A stretch of 64,000 bases of DNA from CAZSLI01 sp964607705 (GTDB lineage: Bacteria > Actinomycetota > Coriobacteriia > Anaerosomatales > PHET01). The DNA is taken from assembly GCA_964607705.1 (NCBI GenBank), contig CAZSLI010000004.1, forward strand, positions 62,001-126,000, in the 5' to 3' direction. Positions 45,545 through 55,035 of the stretch are shown here, piece by piece; the stretch's first letter is position 1; every line of letters starts with the position of its first letter. The position numbers and the translations under genes are program-made. Below the pieces are notes generated by a model. The model ran no database searches. It saw only the letters and a list, made by a program, of their open reading frames with translations, and was not told the DNA's origin.

Positions 45545-46015
45545 TCAGCGCCGCAATGTCGCGATGAGCCGCCGAGGATCCGTGAGAAGCCCGAGGGCGT
45601 CCACGATGCTCGTGACGACCACGTCCGCCGACCGGACCGCTCCCACGGCGACGCCCTCCCCGCCCACGACCGCTATGCCGAGCGCGGCGTCCCTTAGGGC
45701 GAGCTCGTCGTTAGCGCCGTTGCCGATGACGACGACTCCGTCTGCGCCGAGCTCGTCGACCACGTCCAGTTTCGACTCCGCCTCGCGGTCCCGTCCGACC
45801 AGCCGCATCTGCGCCCCAAGGTCCTCGGCGATGCGTGCACCGTTGCCCCGGGTGTCGGCGGTGAGCAGGACGACCCGCAGCGACGGCTTGAGTGCCGCGA
45901 CCGCCTCGCCGGCGCCTGGCACGAGCTCGCCGTCGACCGCGACGGTGCCGTTCAGGTCGAGAACGAGATACTCGAGCTCGAGCAGCGCGTGCCCCGGTAT
46001 CTCGACCGTCAGCAT
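45545..46015 (-). CDS. HAD-like protein (soluble P-type ATPase-like)
   Basis: A 156-residue HAD-superfamily protein resembling the 'soluble P-type ATPase' group. Motif I reads D-L-N-G-T-V, where the second Asp of ordinary HAD phosphatases is Asn. The motif II Thr follows in LLTADTRGNG, and GNGANDELAL is motif IV. The group is related to the phosphorylation domain of P-type ATPases but lacks membrane parts; the substrate is unknown. The ATG overlaps the glycosidase stop region by 7 bases, with GAGGAGAGG upstream. Confidence 0.83.
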   Translation of the reverse strand: MLTVEIPGHALLELEYLVLDLNGTVAVDGELVPGAGEAVAALKPSLRVVLLTADTRGNGARIAEDLGAQMRLVGRDREAESKLDVVDELGADGVVVIGNGANDELALRDAALGIAVVGGEGVAVGAVRSADVVVTSIVDALGLLTDPRRLIATLRR

Positions 46016-47316
46016 GCTTCCATCCTCTCCTCGGCGTCCGAGCCGGCAGACGCCGCCTCGGTCTCCCGCGGCGCTTCCGGTCCGAGGCTACCCATTCCGT
46101 TAGCGTAGGTGAGCCCTGAGCCGATGCCGTCGGCGAGAGCGTTCTCGGCGATCACCCGGGCGTAGAGCGCCGAGGACGGCCGAAGCGTCCGCTCGAACGT
46201 GTCGTAGTCGACCGCGGCCAGTCCGAAGCGCGGCCAGAACCCGTGCGCCCACTCGTAGTTGTCGATGAGCGACCAGTGAAGGTAGCCGCGCAGGTCCGCC
46301 CCGTCCTCGATGGCGCGATGCACCCAAGCGAGATGGTCGACGATGAAGAGCCCCCGCTGGACGTCCCCGGCGTCAGCCAGGCCGTTCTCGGTGACCAGCA
46401 TGGGCAGGCGGTAGCGGCGCCACGCGCGCATGATGACCTCGTAGATTCCCTGCGGATAGATCCGCCAGCCGAGGTCCGTGCGCGGCCAGTCGCCGTCCTC
46501 GTCGTCGATCGCGAACGTCGTGGTCGGCGAGTCGTGGTAGTACTGCACGCCGAGCCAGTCGAGGTCGCGAGCGACCATGTCGAGGAACAGGTCGTTCGAC
46601 AGCCAGTTCCACCACGCCTGCATCGGCACCGAGAAGCGGCCACCCTCGTCGGCAGCGTGAGGCCAGGCCAGCACGTGAGTCAGCCCTACGACGGTGTCCT
46701 CGCCGAGGACGCTCTTGATCGCCGAGCGCGCAGCCGCATGACCCTTCGCGAGCCCCCGGTACACCAGATACGCCCCCAGCCACGCGTCGCGGCGACCCGG
46801 CGGCCACGTGCCGACGATGTAGCCGCGCCACACGTACGTGTTCGCTTCGTTGATGGTGGCCCAATGGTCGACGAGCGCACCGAGCCGCTCGGCCACTACC
46901 GTCGCGTAGGCACCGAAGCGCTGGGGCGCCTCGCGCCACATCCAGTCGTTGACCGACGTCATCCACGCGGGGTTGGTGAAATGCCACAGCAGCACCATGG
47001 TCTGCAGCCCACGCCGCCGCGCCTCGCCGAGGACCTCGGCGTAGTGGTCGAGAGCCGCTTGGTCGTACACGCCCGGCGTCGGCTCGATCCGGGCCCACTC
47101 GACCGAGATGCGAAAGACGCTCAGGCCGAGTTCGCAGGCGAGGTCGAGATCCTCTCGCCAGCGGTTCCAAGAGTCGCAGGCTTGGCCGGAAGGCTCGTGG
47201 GAGCGCCCTTCGTTCTCCCACGCCCACCAGTCGTTGAGGATGTTGCCGCCCTCGATCTGATGAGCGGCGGTGGATGCGCCCCAGAGGAATCCCGGCGGAA
47301 AGGTGCGATCAGGCAT
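46009..47316 (-). CDS. Glycoside hydrolase family 1 beta-glycosidase
   Basis: A 435-residue GH1 enzyme with a (beta/alpha)8 fold. The acid/base is E157 in T-I-N-E-A-N (usual TxNEP; the proline is Ala here) and the nucleophile is E310 in V-T-E-N-G. The start F-P-P-G-F-L-W-G-A-S-T-A-A-H-Q-I-E-G is classical. It removes beta-linked glucose, galactose or related sugars. No signal peptide is present, so it acts in the cytosol. There is no sugar transporter or regulator beside it. GGAG precedes the ATG. Confidence 0.95.
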   Translation of the reverse strand: MPDRTFPPGFLWGASTAAHQIEGGNILNDWWAWENEGRSHEPSGQACDSWNRWREDLDLACELGLSVFRISVEWARIEPTPGVYDQAALDHYAEVLGEARRRGLQTMVLLWHFTNPAWMTSVNDWMWREAPQRFGAYATVVAERLGALVDHWATINEANTYVWRGYIVGTWPPGRRDAWLGAYLVYRGLAKGHAAARSAIKSVLGEDTVVGLTHVLAWPHAADEGGRFSVPMQAWWNWLSNDLFLDMVARDLDWLGVQYYHDSPTTTFAIDDEDGDWPRTDLGWRIYPQGIYEVIMRAWRRYRLPMLVTENGLADAGDVQRGLFIVDHLAWVHRAIEDGADLRGYLHWSLIDNYEWAHGFWPRFGLAAVDYDTFERTLRPSSALYARVIAENALADGIGSGLTYANGMGSLGPEAPRETEAASAGSDAEERMEAC

Positions 47317-47362
47317 TTCGAAACTCCGTGCGCTCGGCGGTGTGAGGGGTTCTTGAGAGTAT

Positions 47363-47569
47363 CTACCGCACGAACTTGATCATCTTGAATCCCTCGTCAT
47401 TGTGGCGCAGGCACTCCCGATGCGTCACCTGCCGAGCGCCGCCGGAGTACTGAATGTTTCCGCAGTGCTCGCACACAGTGCGGTGGCAGACGTGGCACTC
47501 ACCCAGCCGGCGAGTCGCACGCGTACCGCAATGAGGGCAGCTCTCTATGAATCGCTCGGCCGGCTCCAC
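47363..47569 (-). CDS. Small zinc-ribbon protein
   Basis: About 68 residues with three C-x2-C knuckles (C-P-H-C, C-H-V-C, C-E-H-C) and a late H-x3-C, enough to bind two zinc ions. No named family is recognised. The open frame extends 57 codons upstream, but composition there is poor and the region overlaps a terminator-like hairpin. The GTG at 47569, nine bases after GGGGGAG, is the likelier start. It sits between the aroF terminator and the GH1 gene. It could bind nucleic acid or protein; no evidence decides. Confidence 0.6.
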   Translation of the reverse strand: MEPAERFIESCPHCGTRATRRLGECHVCHRTVCEHCGNIQYSGGARQVTHRECLRHNDEGFKMIKFVR

Positions 47570-47704
47570 GCCACGCGCTCCCCCATCGAACTCGGGCCCA
47601 GCAAAAGCGGCCGCAACACCCATGGCGTGTCCTGGCCTCACCTTGCGCTTTCGCTTCAAAGGCCGCTCCTCCTCCCCGCCATTCGGTAAGCGGCCCGGAA
47701 AGCA

Positions 47705-47732
47705 GAATGGCCCCGCTTCCGCGAGGCCATTC
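47705..47732 (-). terminator. Terminator after the aroF operon
   Basis: An 8-bp perfect stem (GAATGGCC with GGCCATTC) around a 12-base GC-rich loop that can pair further. It lies 24 bases after the aroF stop, and on the minus strand a T-rich stretch follows. Confidence 0.6.
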
Positions 47733-47755
47733 GGTGTCACGCGCTGTTGCGGCGG

Positions 47756-48553
47756 CTAGCGCAGTTCGCTGTCCACTGCGCCGGCTACGCGGTCGAGGTC
47801 TGCGACCAACGCCTGCAGACCCGGCAGGTCGAGCGACTGTGGACCGTCGCAGAGTGCCTCGCGCGGGTTGGGGTGCACCTCGACCATGATGCCGTCAGCA
47901 CCGATGGCCACGGCCGCGCGGCTGATCGCCGGCACGAGGTCGACTCGTCCGGCCGGGTGTGAGACGTCCACGATGATGGGGAGCAGCGAGAGCGTCTTGA
48001 CGACGGGCACCGCCGTGATGTCGAGCGTGAAGCGATATGCGGTCTCAAAGGTGCGGATACCGCGCTCGCACAGGATCACGTTGTCGTTGCCGTTCATCGT
48101 GATGTAGTTGCTCGCCTGCAGCCACTCCTCGATGGTGGCCGCCATGCCGCGCTTGAAGACGACGGGCTTGCCGCTGTCGGCGGTCACTTCACCAAGCTTC
48201 TTGAGCAGACTGAAGTTCGCCATGTTCCTCGTGCCCACCTGCAGCATGTCCGAGTAGGCATCGACCGTCTCGGCATGCGCCGAGTCGGTCACCTCGGTGA
48301 CCACGAGCAGGCCGTACTCGTCGGCGGCCTCGCGCATGATCTTGAGGCCCTCTTCCTCGAGGCCCTGGAACGAGAACGGCGAGGTCCTCGGCTTGTAGGC
48401 GCCGCCGCGCATGACCTTGATGCCGAGCTCCTTGAGCGTCCCGGCGACCTCCCGCATCTGCTCCCGGCTCTCGACCGAGCACGGTCCCGCGATGATGGTG
48501 CAACCGGCGTCGCGAGTGACCGCGCCGATCGCCGGAGCGTTCTGCCCGGCCAT
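47756..48553 (-). CDS. aroF: 3-deoxy-7-phosphoheptulonate synthase (DAHP synthase)
   Basis: A 265-residue type I-beta DAHP synthase, the first step of the shikimate pathway, joining PEP and erythrose 4-phosphate. It has IAGPCSVES, the PEP-binding [17 protein letters not shown], the FKRGMAAT block and a late DVSHPAGR with metal-binding His. No ACT or ferredoxin-like regulatory domain is attached, so feedback control is likely through the partner mutase. The ATG at 48553 overlaps the chorismate mutase stop by one base; longer in-frame starts are ignored because of that gene. Confidence 0.96.
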   Translation of the reverse strand: MAGQNAPAIGAVTRDAGCTIIAGPCSVESREQMREVAGTLKELGIKVMRGGAYKPRTSPFSFQGLEEEGLKIMREAADEYGLLVVTEVTDSAHAETVDAYSDMLQVGTRNMANFSLLKKLGEVTADSGKPVVFKRGMAATIEEWLQASNYITMNGNDNVILCERGIRTFETAYRFTLDITAVPVVKTLSLLPIIVDVSHPAGRVDLVPAISRAAVAIGADGIMVEVHPNPREALCDGPQSLDLPGLQALVADLDRVAGAVDSELR

Positions 48554-48831
48554 CAGTCCCTCAACTCCTTCATCACGTGAAGTATCGCGCCGAAGATCTC
48601 GCGCAGGTTCTCGGCATACAGAGGGCCGGCGTTGCACTTGGTGAGGTTGGCGAAGATCTCTTCCTCGCGCTTGGGGTCGTAGAGCCCCCAGTGGACCTGT
48701 GGCTTCAGGCTGCGGATCTCGAGCGAGTTCTTAGCGCGCTCATTGAGAAGCGCCACCAGCTGGCAATCGATCTCGTCGATCCGCGAACGGATCTCCTCGA
48801 TGCGCTGCTGGGCCTCGTTGGACTCGGGCAT
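48553..48831 (-). CDS. Chorismate mutase (AroQ type)
   Basis: A 92-residue all-helical AroQ chorismate mutase, making prephenate for phenylalanine and tyrosine. The helix 1 pattern R-x-R-I-D-E-I-D-x-Q-L-V-A-L-L-x-E-R with its catalytic Arg is clear, followed by [10 protein letters not shown] containing the second Arg/Lys region. Independent, linked to aroF by a one-base overlap. Such pairs often form a complex in which the mutase gives feedback control to the DAHP synthase. A GATAAT hexamer lies upstream as a likely -10 box. Confidence 0.92.
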   Translation of the reverse strand: MPESNEAQQRIEEIRSRIDEIDCQLVALLNERAKNSLEIRSLKPQVHWGLYDPKREEEIFANLTKCNAGPLYAENLREIFGAILHVMKELRD

Positions 48832-48964
48832 GGGATGCGCCCCTTTCCTCTTGCCGCGCCTTCGGGCGCCGAACGGTTCGGAGATTATCGCACGACCGTG
48901 TCACCCGTGACCGCCCGGTTCGTACGCGGGGGCGAGACCTCGGCGAACGGCACCGGAGTACGGA

Positions 48965-50221
48965 TCAGTTGGCAGTCAGAGTCGTCATACCCTTCCACAC
49001 GCCTTCGAGTCCCTGCCAGCCGCTCGTCGTCGTCTCGACGCGGGTGCCCTGCTTGACCGACCGCTCCGTGGGCTCGGTGGCCACGACGCCGCCGACGGAG
49101 AACAGGCCCACCCGCTCGACGACCCGCCCGTCTCGCCTGACTGTCAGCAGGCCGAGCCGCTCGCCCTTGCGCACGGGAGCGCGCACGACCGGCGGCGTGG
49201 TGACGTGTACGTCGAGCGGCGCCCCGTCGAACTCCACGAGACGCACCGTGCGGATCGGGCGCACCATGACCGAGGAGTTCGCGCCGCCGGCCACAGGAAC
49301 GGAGGCCACAGTCGCAGCGGGCGACGCCACGAGCCGCATCCGGGAGTGGGCGAAGCCCCAGTTGAGCAGCCGTCGGGCCTCCGAGAAGCGTGCGCTGTTG
49401 CTCGGCGCGCCCATCACCACGCCGACGAGCTCGAGGTCCCCGCGCTTGGCTGCGCTCACGAAGCAATAGCCGGCCGGGATGGTGTAGCCGGTCTTCACGC
49501 CCTCCACATCGGGGTAGACGCCGAGGAGCTTGTTGGTGGTCTTGAAGGTGCGCGTCCCGCCACCCGGCCAACGCACGGTGACCGAGCGCATCCGGACGAT
49601 CCCACGCAGCTCCTTGTCGGCCATGACGTGCCTCGCCAGGACCGCAAGGTCGCTCGCGCAGGTCGTCTCCCGCTTGCCGAGCCCGTGGGGGTCCGTGGCG
49701 TGCGTGTTCGCAAGCTTCAGCTCGGCGGCCTTGGCGTTCATGAGCCGCACGAAGGCCGCCTCGCTGCCGGCGACGTGGATCGCGAGCGCCTCGGCGGCGT
49801 CATTCGCCGAGCAGATCAGCGTAAGCCTGAGCAGCGTCCTCACGGTCAGCTTCTGCCCGGTGACCAGCCCCGCGTCCCCGTCGCTGATGATCGCCGCCTG
49901 CCGAGGAACCGTCACCACGTCGTCGAGCCTGGCGCGGTCGCGCACCACTAACACGGTGAGCATCTTGATGGTGCTCGCGCCTCGGCGACCGGTGTGCGGA
50001 CGCCGCGCCCACATCGGAACCGAACCATCGAGCGTCGACAGATAGGCCGCCGGGACCGAGACAGACGGTGGCGGCAGCGTGGCGGTCGTGGATGCGGCGG
50101 CGACTCGGGCGGACGCGGGCATGGGCTCCGGCGCGGCGAAAGCGGCCGGAACCACAGCCGCCCAGGTCAGCAGGGCGACCAGGGCGGCGGAGGTGCGTCG
50201 TATGTGGCGCGCGAGCGTCAT
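48965..50221 (-). CDS. D-alanyl-D-alanine carboxypeptidase (penicillin-binding protein, DacF-like)
   Basis: A 418-residue exported peptidoglycan D,D-carboxypeptidase. After a signal peptide (residues 1-30) come the penicillin-binding motifs S83-T-I-K86, S138-A-N140 and K243-T-G245, in the order of the S11 peptidase family. The C-terminal 130 residues form the PBP5-like beta domain. It trims D-Ala from pentapeptides. No C-terminal amphipathic anchor is obvious. ATG 50221 overlaps the guaA stop as ATGA, so it is translated with the GMP synthase genes, an unusual but compact pairing. Confidence 0.94.
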   Translation of the reverse strand: MTLARHIRRTSAALVALLTWAAVVPAAFAAPEPMPASARVAAASTTATLPPPSVSVPAAYLSTLDGSVPMWARRPHTGRRGASTIKMLTVLVVRDRARLDDVVTVPRQAAIISDGDAGLVTGQKLTVRTLLRLTLICSANDAAEALAIHVAGSEAAFVRLMNAKAAELKLANTHATDPHGLGKRETTCASDLAVLARHVMADKELRGIVRMRSVTVRWPGGGTRTFKTTNKLLGVYPDVEGVKTGYTIPAGYCFVSAAKRGDLELVGVVMGAPSNSARFSEARRLLNWGFAHSRMRLVASPAATVASVPVAGGANSSVMVRPIRTVRLVEFDGAPLDVHVTTPPVVRAPVRKGERLGLLTVRRDGRVVERVGLFSVGGVVATEPTERSVKQGTRVETTTSGWQGLEGVWKGMTTLTAN

Positions 50222-51768
50222 TCCCACTCGATCGTGCCGGGAGGCTTGCTCGTGATGTCGTAGGCCACACGGTTGATGCCGTCGACCTCGTTGATGATGC
50301 GGTTGCTCATCTTGGCGAGCAGCTCGTGCGGCAGGCGCGCCCAGTCAGCGGTCATCGCGTCTGCCGACGCAACCGCGCGGATGATGATCGGATGCCCGTA
50401 GGTCCGCTCGTCGCCCATGACTCCCACGCTGCGGATGTCCGGCAGCACGGCGAAGTACTGCCACACCTCGCGGTTCACGTCCCACGCGCCGATCTCCTCG
50501 CGAACGATCGCATCGGCCTTGCGCAGCAGCTCGAGCTTCTCGTGCGTGATGTCGCCGATGATGCGCACCGCGAGACCCGGGCCCGGGAAGGGCTGCCGGT
50601 GCACGATCTCGTCGGGCAGGCCGAGTTCGGAGCCCACCGCGCGTACCTCGTCTTTGAACAGGGCCTTGAGAGGCTCGATGAGGTCGAAGTGAACGCCCTC
50701 GGGGAACGGGATGAGGTTGTGGTGGCTCTTGATCTTGGCTGCCGTCTTGTTGCCGCTCTCGATGACATCCGGGTAGAGCGTGCCCTGCGCGAGCCACTTC
50801 ACGCCTTCGAGCTTGGTAGCCTCCTCGAAGAAGACCTTCCAGAACTCCTCGCCGATGATGTGGCGCTTGCGCTCGGGATCCGTCACGCCTGCGAGCAGCG
50901 TGAGGTAGCGCTCCTCGGCATCCACGTCGATGAGGTTCACGTGGAAGGTGTCTCGGAAGGTCTTGATGACCTGCTCGCCCTCGTCGAGACGCAGCATGCC
51001 GTGGTCGACGAAGACGCAGGTGAGTTGGTCGCCGATCGCTCGGTGCAGCAGCGCGGCCACAACGCTCGAGTCAACGCCGCCGGACAGCCCGCAGATCACG
51101 CGGTCGGTCCCGACCTGTTCGCGGATGAGGTCGACCGTCTCGTCGATGATGTTGACCATCGTCCACAGCGGCGGGATGCCGGCGATCTCGTGCAGGAAGG
51201 TGCGGATGATGTGCTGACCGAACTCGGTGTGAGCGACCTCGGGGTGGAACTGCGTCGCGAACAGCAGCTTCTCGGGGTGCTCCATGGCGGCGACCGCGGT
51301 CGTGCCGGTGCGCGCGGTGACCACGAAGCCGTCGGGCGCAGTGCCGACGCTGTCGCGGTGGCTCATCCAGACCTGCGAGGTCTCGGGCACACCTTCGAGC
51401 AGGCGGCAGCTCGGTTCCGTGACCGTGAGCTCGGCAAAGCCGTACTCGCCGATGTCGGTCTTGGGGATCTCGCCGCCCAAGTGCAGCGCCATCTCCTGGA
51501 TGCCATAGCAGAAGCCGAGGATCGGGATCCCCAGCTCGAAGACTGCAGGGTCCATGTGCGGCGCACCCTCGGCGTAGACCGAGGCGGGGCCGCCGGAAAG
51601 GATGATGGCCGCCGGACCCCGGGCGGCCACCTCCTCGGCAGGTATGTCGAACGGGACTATCTCGCTGTAGACGCGCGCTTCGCGCACGCGGCGAGCGATG
51701 AGCTGAGCGTACTGCGCGCCGAAGTCGAGTACGAAGACGGTCGGCTGCTGGTCGTGGTAGGTCGTCAC
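50218..51768 (-). CDS. guaA: GMP synthase (glutamine-hydrolysing)
   Basis: A 516-residue enzyme converting XMP to GMP with glutamine and ATP. The N-terminal class I glutaminase has the nucleophile C87 in GFCYGIQ and a His-Glu pair near FHPEVAHTE. The ATP pyrophosphatase P-loop is S-G-G-V-D-S-S-V, and the C-terminal dimerisation domain ends in the PPGTIEWE typical of GuaA. It follows guaB3 by 7 bases and starts with GTG. Together they make guanine nucleotides from IMP. Confidence 0.98.
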   Translation of the reverse strand: MTTYHDQQPTVFVLDFGAQYAQLIARRVREARVYSEIVPFDIPAEEVAARGPAAIILSGGPASVYAEGAPHMDPAVFELGIPILGFCYGIQEMALHLGGEIPKTDIGEYGFAELTVTEPSCRLLEGVPETSQVWMSHRDSVGTAPDGFVVTARTGTTAVAAMEHPEKLLFATQFHPEVAHTEFGQHIIRTFLHEIAGIPPLWTMVNIIDETVDLIREQVGTDRVICGLSGGVDSSVVAALLHRAIGDQLTCVFVDHGMLRLDEGEQVIKTFRDTFHVNLIDVDAEERYLTLLAGVTDPERKRHIIGEEFWKVFFEEATKLEGVKWLAQGTLYPDVIESGNKTAAKIKSHHNLIPFPEGVHFDLIEPLKALFKDEVRAVGSELGLPDEIVHRQPFPGPGLAVRIIGDITHEKLELLRKADAIVREEIGAWDVNREVWQYFAVLPDIRSVGVMGDERTYGHPIIIRAVASADAMTADWARLPHELLAKMSNRIINEVDGINRVAYDITSKPPGTIEWE

Positions 51769-51775
51769 GCCGCCC

Positions 51776-52951
51776 CTACCGGCCCATCCCGACGCCCTGC
51801 GTGTTCTGCAGGACTTTGCCCTCGGTCTGGAGCGACGGAGCGACCATGACCTCGGCTTTCTGGAAGCTCTTCAGGTTCTCGTAGCCGCACGTCGACATCG
51901 AGGTGCGCAGGCCGCCGAGGAGGTTCAGGGTACCGTCGTTCTGGTGCGCCGGACCGAGGAGGATCTCCTCCAGCGAGCCGCGGACGCCGGCGCGCACGCG
52001 GGTGCCGCGCGGCAGGTCGGGGTGGAAGGTCGCCATGCCCCAGTGGTAGCCGCGGCCGGGCGCCTCGGCGGCGCTCGCGAGCGGCGAGCCGATCATGACC
52101 GAGTCGGCGCCCACCGCGATCGCCTTGGCGAGGTCGCCACCGGTGCGCATACCGCCATCGGCGATGACGTGAGCGTACTTGCCGGTCTCCTCGAGGTAGC
52201 GGGTGCGGGCGGCCGCTGCGTCAGCGATCGCGGTCGCCTGCGGGACACCGATGCCGAGCACGCGGCGCGAGGTGCAGGCGTGGCCGGGGCCGACGCCCAC
52301 GAGCACGCCGACGGCGCCGGCGCGCATCAGATGGAGCGCACCCTGGTAGCTGCAGCAGCCGCCGATGATGCACGGGATGTCGAGCGACTCGACGAATGCA
52401 TTGAGGTCGAGCGGCTTGTCGTAGGTCGAGACGTGCTCGGCCGAAACGACGGTGCCCTGGATGATGAGGATGTCGAGCCCGCCGTCGAGCGCCGGGCCGA
52501 TAAAGCGTTCGACGTTCTGCGGGGTGAGCGAAGCCGCGGCGAGGACGCCGCCGGCCTTGATCTCGGCGACACGCTGCTTGACCAGGTCGGCCTTCACGTC
52601 CTCGGCAGCGTAGATGGCCTGCATCTTCGAAGTCGCCTCTTCCTTGTCAAAGGAAGCGATGGCGTCGAGGTGCGGCGTGGGATCGGCGTACTTGGTCTGG
52701 ATGCCCTCGAGGTTCAGGACCGCGAGGCCGCCGAGCTTGCCCATGGTGATCGCGAAGTTCGGGTCCACGACGCCGTCCATCGCGGAGGCGAGCACCGGGA
52801 GCGGGAAGTTGTACTCGCGCCCCTTGAAAGAGAACGACCAGGCGATATCGACGTCCCGCGGGTCACGGGTGCGCCGAGAAGGCACGATGGCGATGTCGTC
52901 GAATCCGTAGGCGCGCCGTGCGGTCTTTCCGCGTCCGATCTCGATCTCCAC
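51776..52951 (-). CDS. guaB3: GuaB3 family IMP dehydrogenase-related protein
   Basis: A 391-residue IMP dehydrogenase-family TIM barrel without CBS domains, of the GuaB3 branch found mainly in Actinobacteria and Cyanobacteria. The start [13 protein letters not shown] and [14 protein letters not shown] match this branch. The catalytic cysteine loop reads G-P-G-H-A-C-T-S-R, and the phosphate loop [13 protein letters not shown] follows. AGGAGG abuts the first ATG (52960), so the GTG at 52951 nine bases downstream is the likely start, matching GuaB3 N-termini. Its pairing with guaA suggests it supplies XMP. A canonical GuaB is not in the window. Confidence 0.92.
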   Translation of the reverse strand: MEIEIGRGKTARRAYGFDDIAIVPSRRTRDPRDVDIAWSFSFKGREYNFPLPVLASAMDGVVDPNFAITMGKLGGLAVLNLEGIQTKYADPTPHLDAIASFDKEEATSKMQAIYAAEDVKADLVKQRVAEIKAGGVLAAASLTPQNVERFIGPALDGGLDILIIQGTVVSAEHVSTYDKPLDLNAFVESLDIPCIIGGCCSYQGALHLMRAGAVGVLVGVGPGHACTSRRVLGIGVPQATAIADAAAARTRYLEETGKYAHVIADGGMRTGGDLAKAIAVGADSVMIGSPLASAAEAPGRGYHWGMATFHPDLPRGTRVRAGVRGSLEEILLGPAHQNDGTLNLLGGLRTSMSTCGYENLKSFQKAEVMVAPSLQTEGKVLQNTQGVGMGR

Positions 52952-53142
52952 TGGATGCATCCTCCTGTGCTCGTAAGCCGCGCTCAGCGGCGCTTGTCAC
53001 TCATCACCGGGTGCGGATGCGACAAGACCAGGCAAGACTTCGCCGAGTAACGAAAGCGAGCTGCCTGGTCCGATGTTGTGCTGCGACGGTGCCTTCGGCC
53101 CCGTAGAGGCCTTCAGACTGCGCCCCCGGTGGCGACATTCTA
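52952..53142 (-). promoter_or_regulatory. Promoter and long structured leader of guaB3-guaA
   Basis: TAGAAT (53137-53142) with TTCACG 17 bases upstream forms a plausible promoter, giving a leader of about 180 bases. Inside it are a 9-bp stem (GACCAGGCA/TGCCTGGTC, 53026-53070) and a 5-bp GCCGC/GCGGC hairpin close to the Shine-Dalgarno. A mini-ORF of six codons starts at an ATG in the same stretch. No known riboswitch consensus was recognised. The rest of the 53143-53255 gap holds nothing else identified. Confidence 0.45.
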
Positions 53143-53255
53143 GTGGAGCGCACCCGTTTCGTGAACCGTATACACAACCTTTCTTGCCGAATACTCGGGG
53201 GGCGGCTCCCCGGTGACGGGTCGCCGCCCCGCGTTGATGCCGAGAAACCGCCGGT

Positions 53256-53726
53256 CTAGCGCCGGATGACCCGGGTGTCACCGTCGTCAACGACGACGTC
53301 GCGGTCCTGGTCGGAGACGCGGTCCACGTCGTCGTCGCGGTGCACTTCCTCGACCGTTTCAACGGTGCCCGCCGACGAGCGAGGCGTCACGGCTGAGATC
53401 AGTGCGGCGATGCCCCAAGCGATCAGCGCGTACACCGCGATAGCGAGCAGCGCGCTCCACTCGAACACCGCCGTTCCCGACTGCGTCGTGCCGAATACAG
53501 CGAAGAACGGGGCCATGAGCGGCGCCGTGAGACCGTAGATGAGCTGCGTGAACCCGGCGTCGGGGTTGGTCCCGAACAACAGGAGCAGGAACCGGATGGC
53601 GAGCAGGGTGATGATCACGCCGAAGATGAAGTAGACGATGTTGATGAGGACCGCCTCGAGCGGCAACCGCCGCTCCGAGTGCACGATCCGGTGACCTCCC
53701 GAAGAGGTCATGCGCACTTCCGACAT
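53256..53726 (-). CDS. YggT family membrane protein
   Basis: A 156-residue protein. Residues 20-45 and about 80-105 are hydrophobic, and the segment between them (NPDAGFTQLIYGLTAPLMAPF) matches the YggT repeat found in small membrane proteins near cell-division genes. A hydrophilic, strongly acidic C-terminal tail of about 45 residues is extra. The start at 53726 has AAGGGG upstream; the frame extends further without need. It is separate from the guaB3 leader and faces ychF on the same strand. Function is unknown. Confidence 0.82.
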   Translation of the reverse strand: MSEVRMTSSGGHRIVHSERRLPLEAVLINIVYFIFGVIITLLAIRFLLLLFGTNPDAGFTQLIYGLTAPLMAPFFAVFGTTQSGTAVFEWSALLAIAVYALIAWGIAALISAVTPRSSAGTVETVEEVHRDDDVDRVSDQDRDVVVDDGDTRVIRR

Positions 53727-53903
53727 CGAGATCGCCCCTTTCGCGGATAGGGTGCCGCGCACTCTGTGCGCGAGCCGCTTCAAGTTCCTACCCGCGAAGG
53801 ACGGAGTCAGCCGTTGGAAATGATTGCAATGTCCACATAAACCACCGCCGGCACCCAGGGCGGTACCGTCTGTCAGGGGCCGCCGAACACGGCAGGCATG
53901 GCG

Positions 53904-54968
53904 CTAGACGTTGAACTTGAAGTGCATCACGTCGCCGTCCTTCACGACGTACTCCTTGCCCTCGAGGCGCTGCTTGCCCGCCTCGCGCGCACCCTTCTCG
54001 CCGCCGAGCGCCACGTACTCGTCGAACGCGATGACCTCGGCCTTGATGAAGCCACGCTCGAAGTCGGTGTGGATCACGCCCGCGGCCTGGGGCGCCTTCG
54101 CGCCGATCGGCACGGTCCAGGCGCGCACCTCCTTCTCGCCCGCAGTGAAGTAGCTCTGCAGTCCGAGCAGGCGGTATGCCTCGCGGATGAGACTGTTGAG
54201 TCCCGGCTCCGCAAGCCCGATCGACTCGAGGTACTCGGCGGCCTCCTCGGGATCGAGCTCCGAGAGGTCCGCTTCGACCTTGGCGCAGATCGGGATCGGC
54301 TTCACACCGTCGATCTCGGGGAGGTCGGCGCCGACCTGCGACTCGTCGACGTTCGCGACGTAGAGCATCGGCTTCATGGTGAGCAGGTGCAGCGTGCGCA
54401 TCACCGCCCGCTCCTCGTCCGTCATATCCATATTGAACGCACGATGACCCTGCTCGAGGTGCGCGAGCATGCGCTGCGCAAGTTCGAGCCGCGACGCAGC
54501 GGTCTTGTCGCCCTTGAGCTCCTTCTGAAACCGCTGGATCCCCTTCTCCACGGTCGTCATGTCCGCAAAGATCAACTCGAGCTTGATGGTTTCGACGTCA
54601 CTCGCCGGGTCCACCTTGCCGTCGACGTGAATGACGTCCTCGTCGGTGAAGAAGCGCACGACCTCGGCGATCGCGTCTGTCTCACGGATGTTGGCGAGGA
54701 ACTGATTACCGAGACCAGCGCCCTCGCTTGCCCCCTTCACAAGCCCGGCGATGTCGACGAACTCGACGGTCGCAGGCAGGATGCGCTGAGGCTTCACGAC
54801 CTCGGCGAGAGCCTCGAGCCGCCTGTCCGGTACCGGCACGATGCCGACGTTGGGCTCGATCGTTGCGAAGGGATAGTTCGCCGCATCGACCTGGTTCTTG
54901 GTCAGCGCGGTGAACAGGGTGGACTTACCCACGTTGGGCAGACCGACGATACCGATGGAAAGCGCCAC
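53904..54968 (-). CDS. ychF: Ribosome-binding ATPase YchF
   Basis: A 354-residue Obg-family P-loop protein that hydrolyses ATP. It has the P-loop G-L-P-N-V-G-K-S-T, the switch-region [14 protein letters not shown], the nucleotide motif in the N-V-D-E-S position (specific for ATP instead of the NKxD of GTPases), and a C-terminal TGS domain ending in [17 protein letters not shown]. It is linked to ribosome and stress (peroxide) functions. The start is the GTG at 54968 behind AAGGAG; earlier in-frame codons are upstream of the Shine-Dalgarno. It diverges from the GT28-like gene with about 67 bases between. Confidence 0.96.
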   Translation of the reverse strand: MALSIGIVGLPNVGKSTLFTALTKNQVDAANYPFATIEPNVGIVPVPDRRLEALAEVVKPQRILPATVEFVDIAGLVKGASEGAGLGNQFLANIRETDAIAEVVRFFTDEDVIHVDGKVDPASDVETIKLELIFADMTTVEKGIQRFQKELKGDKTAASRLELAQRMLAHLEQGHRAFNMDMTDEERAVMRTLHLLTMKPMLYVANVDESQVGADLPEIDGVKPIPICAKVEADLSELDPEEAAEYLESIGLAEPGLNSLIREAYRLLGLQSYFTAGEKEVRAWTVPIGAKAPQAAGVIHTDFERGFIKAEVIAFDEYVALGGEKGAREAGKQRLEGKEYVVKDGDVMHFKFNV

Positions 54969-55022
54969 GGCGTAGTACTCCTTCTGGCAGGTCAAAGGGC
55001 AAGTATGCCCGGTTGCCTGCGG

Positions 55023-55028
55023 TATAGT
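55023..55028 (+). promoter_or_regulatory. Putative -10 element of the glycosyltransferase gene
   Basis: TATAGT, seven bases before the ATG at 55036. With normal spacing the transcript would begin at or next to the ATG, implying a leaderless mRNA. No Shine-Dalgarno is present in between. Confidence 0.45.
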
Positions 55029-55035
55029 ACCACCC

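Noticed and set aside
53026..53070. tRNA or SRP RNA in the guaB3 leader
   Set aside because: The long stem lacks the cloverleaf arms and the conserved SRP tetraloop domain.
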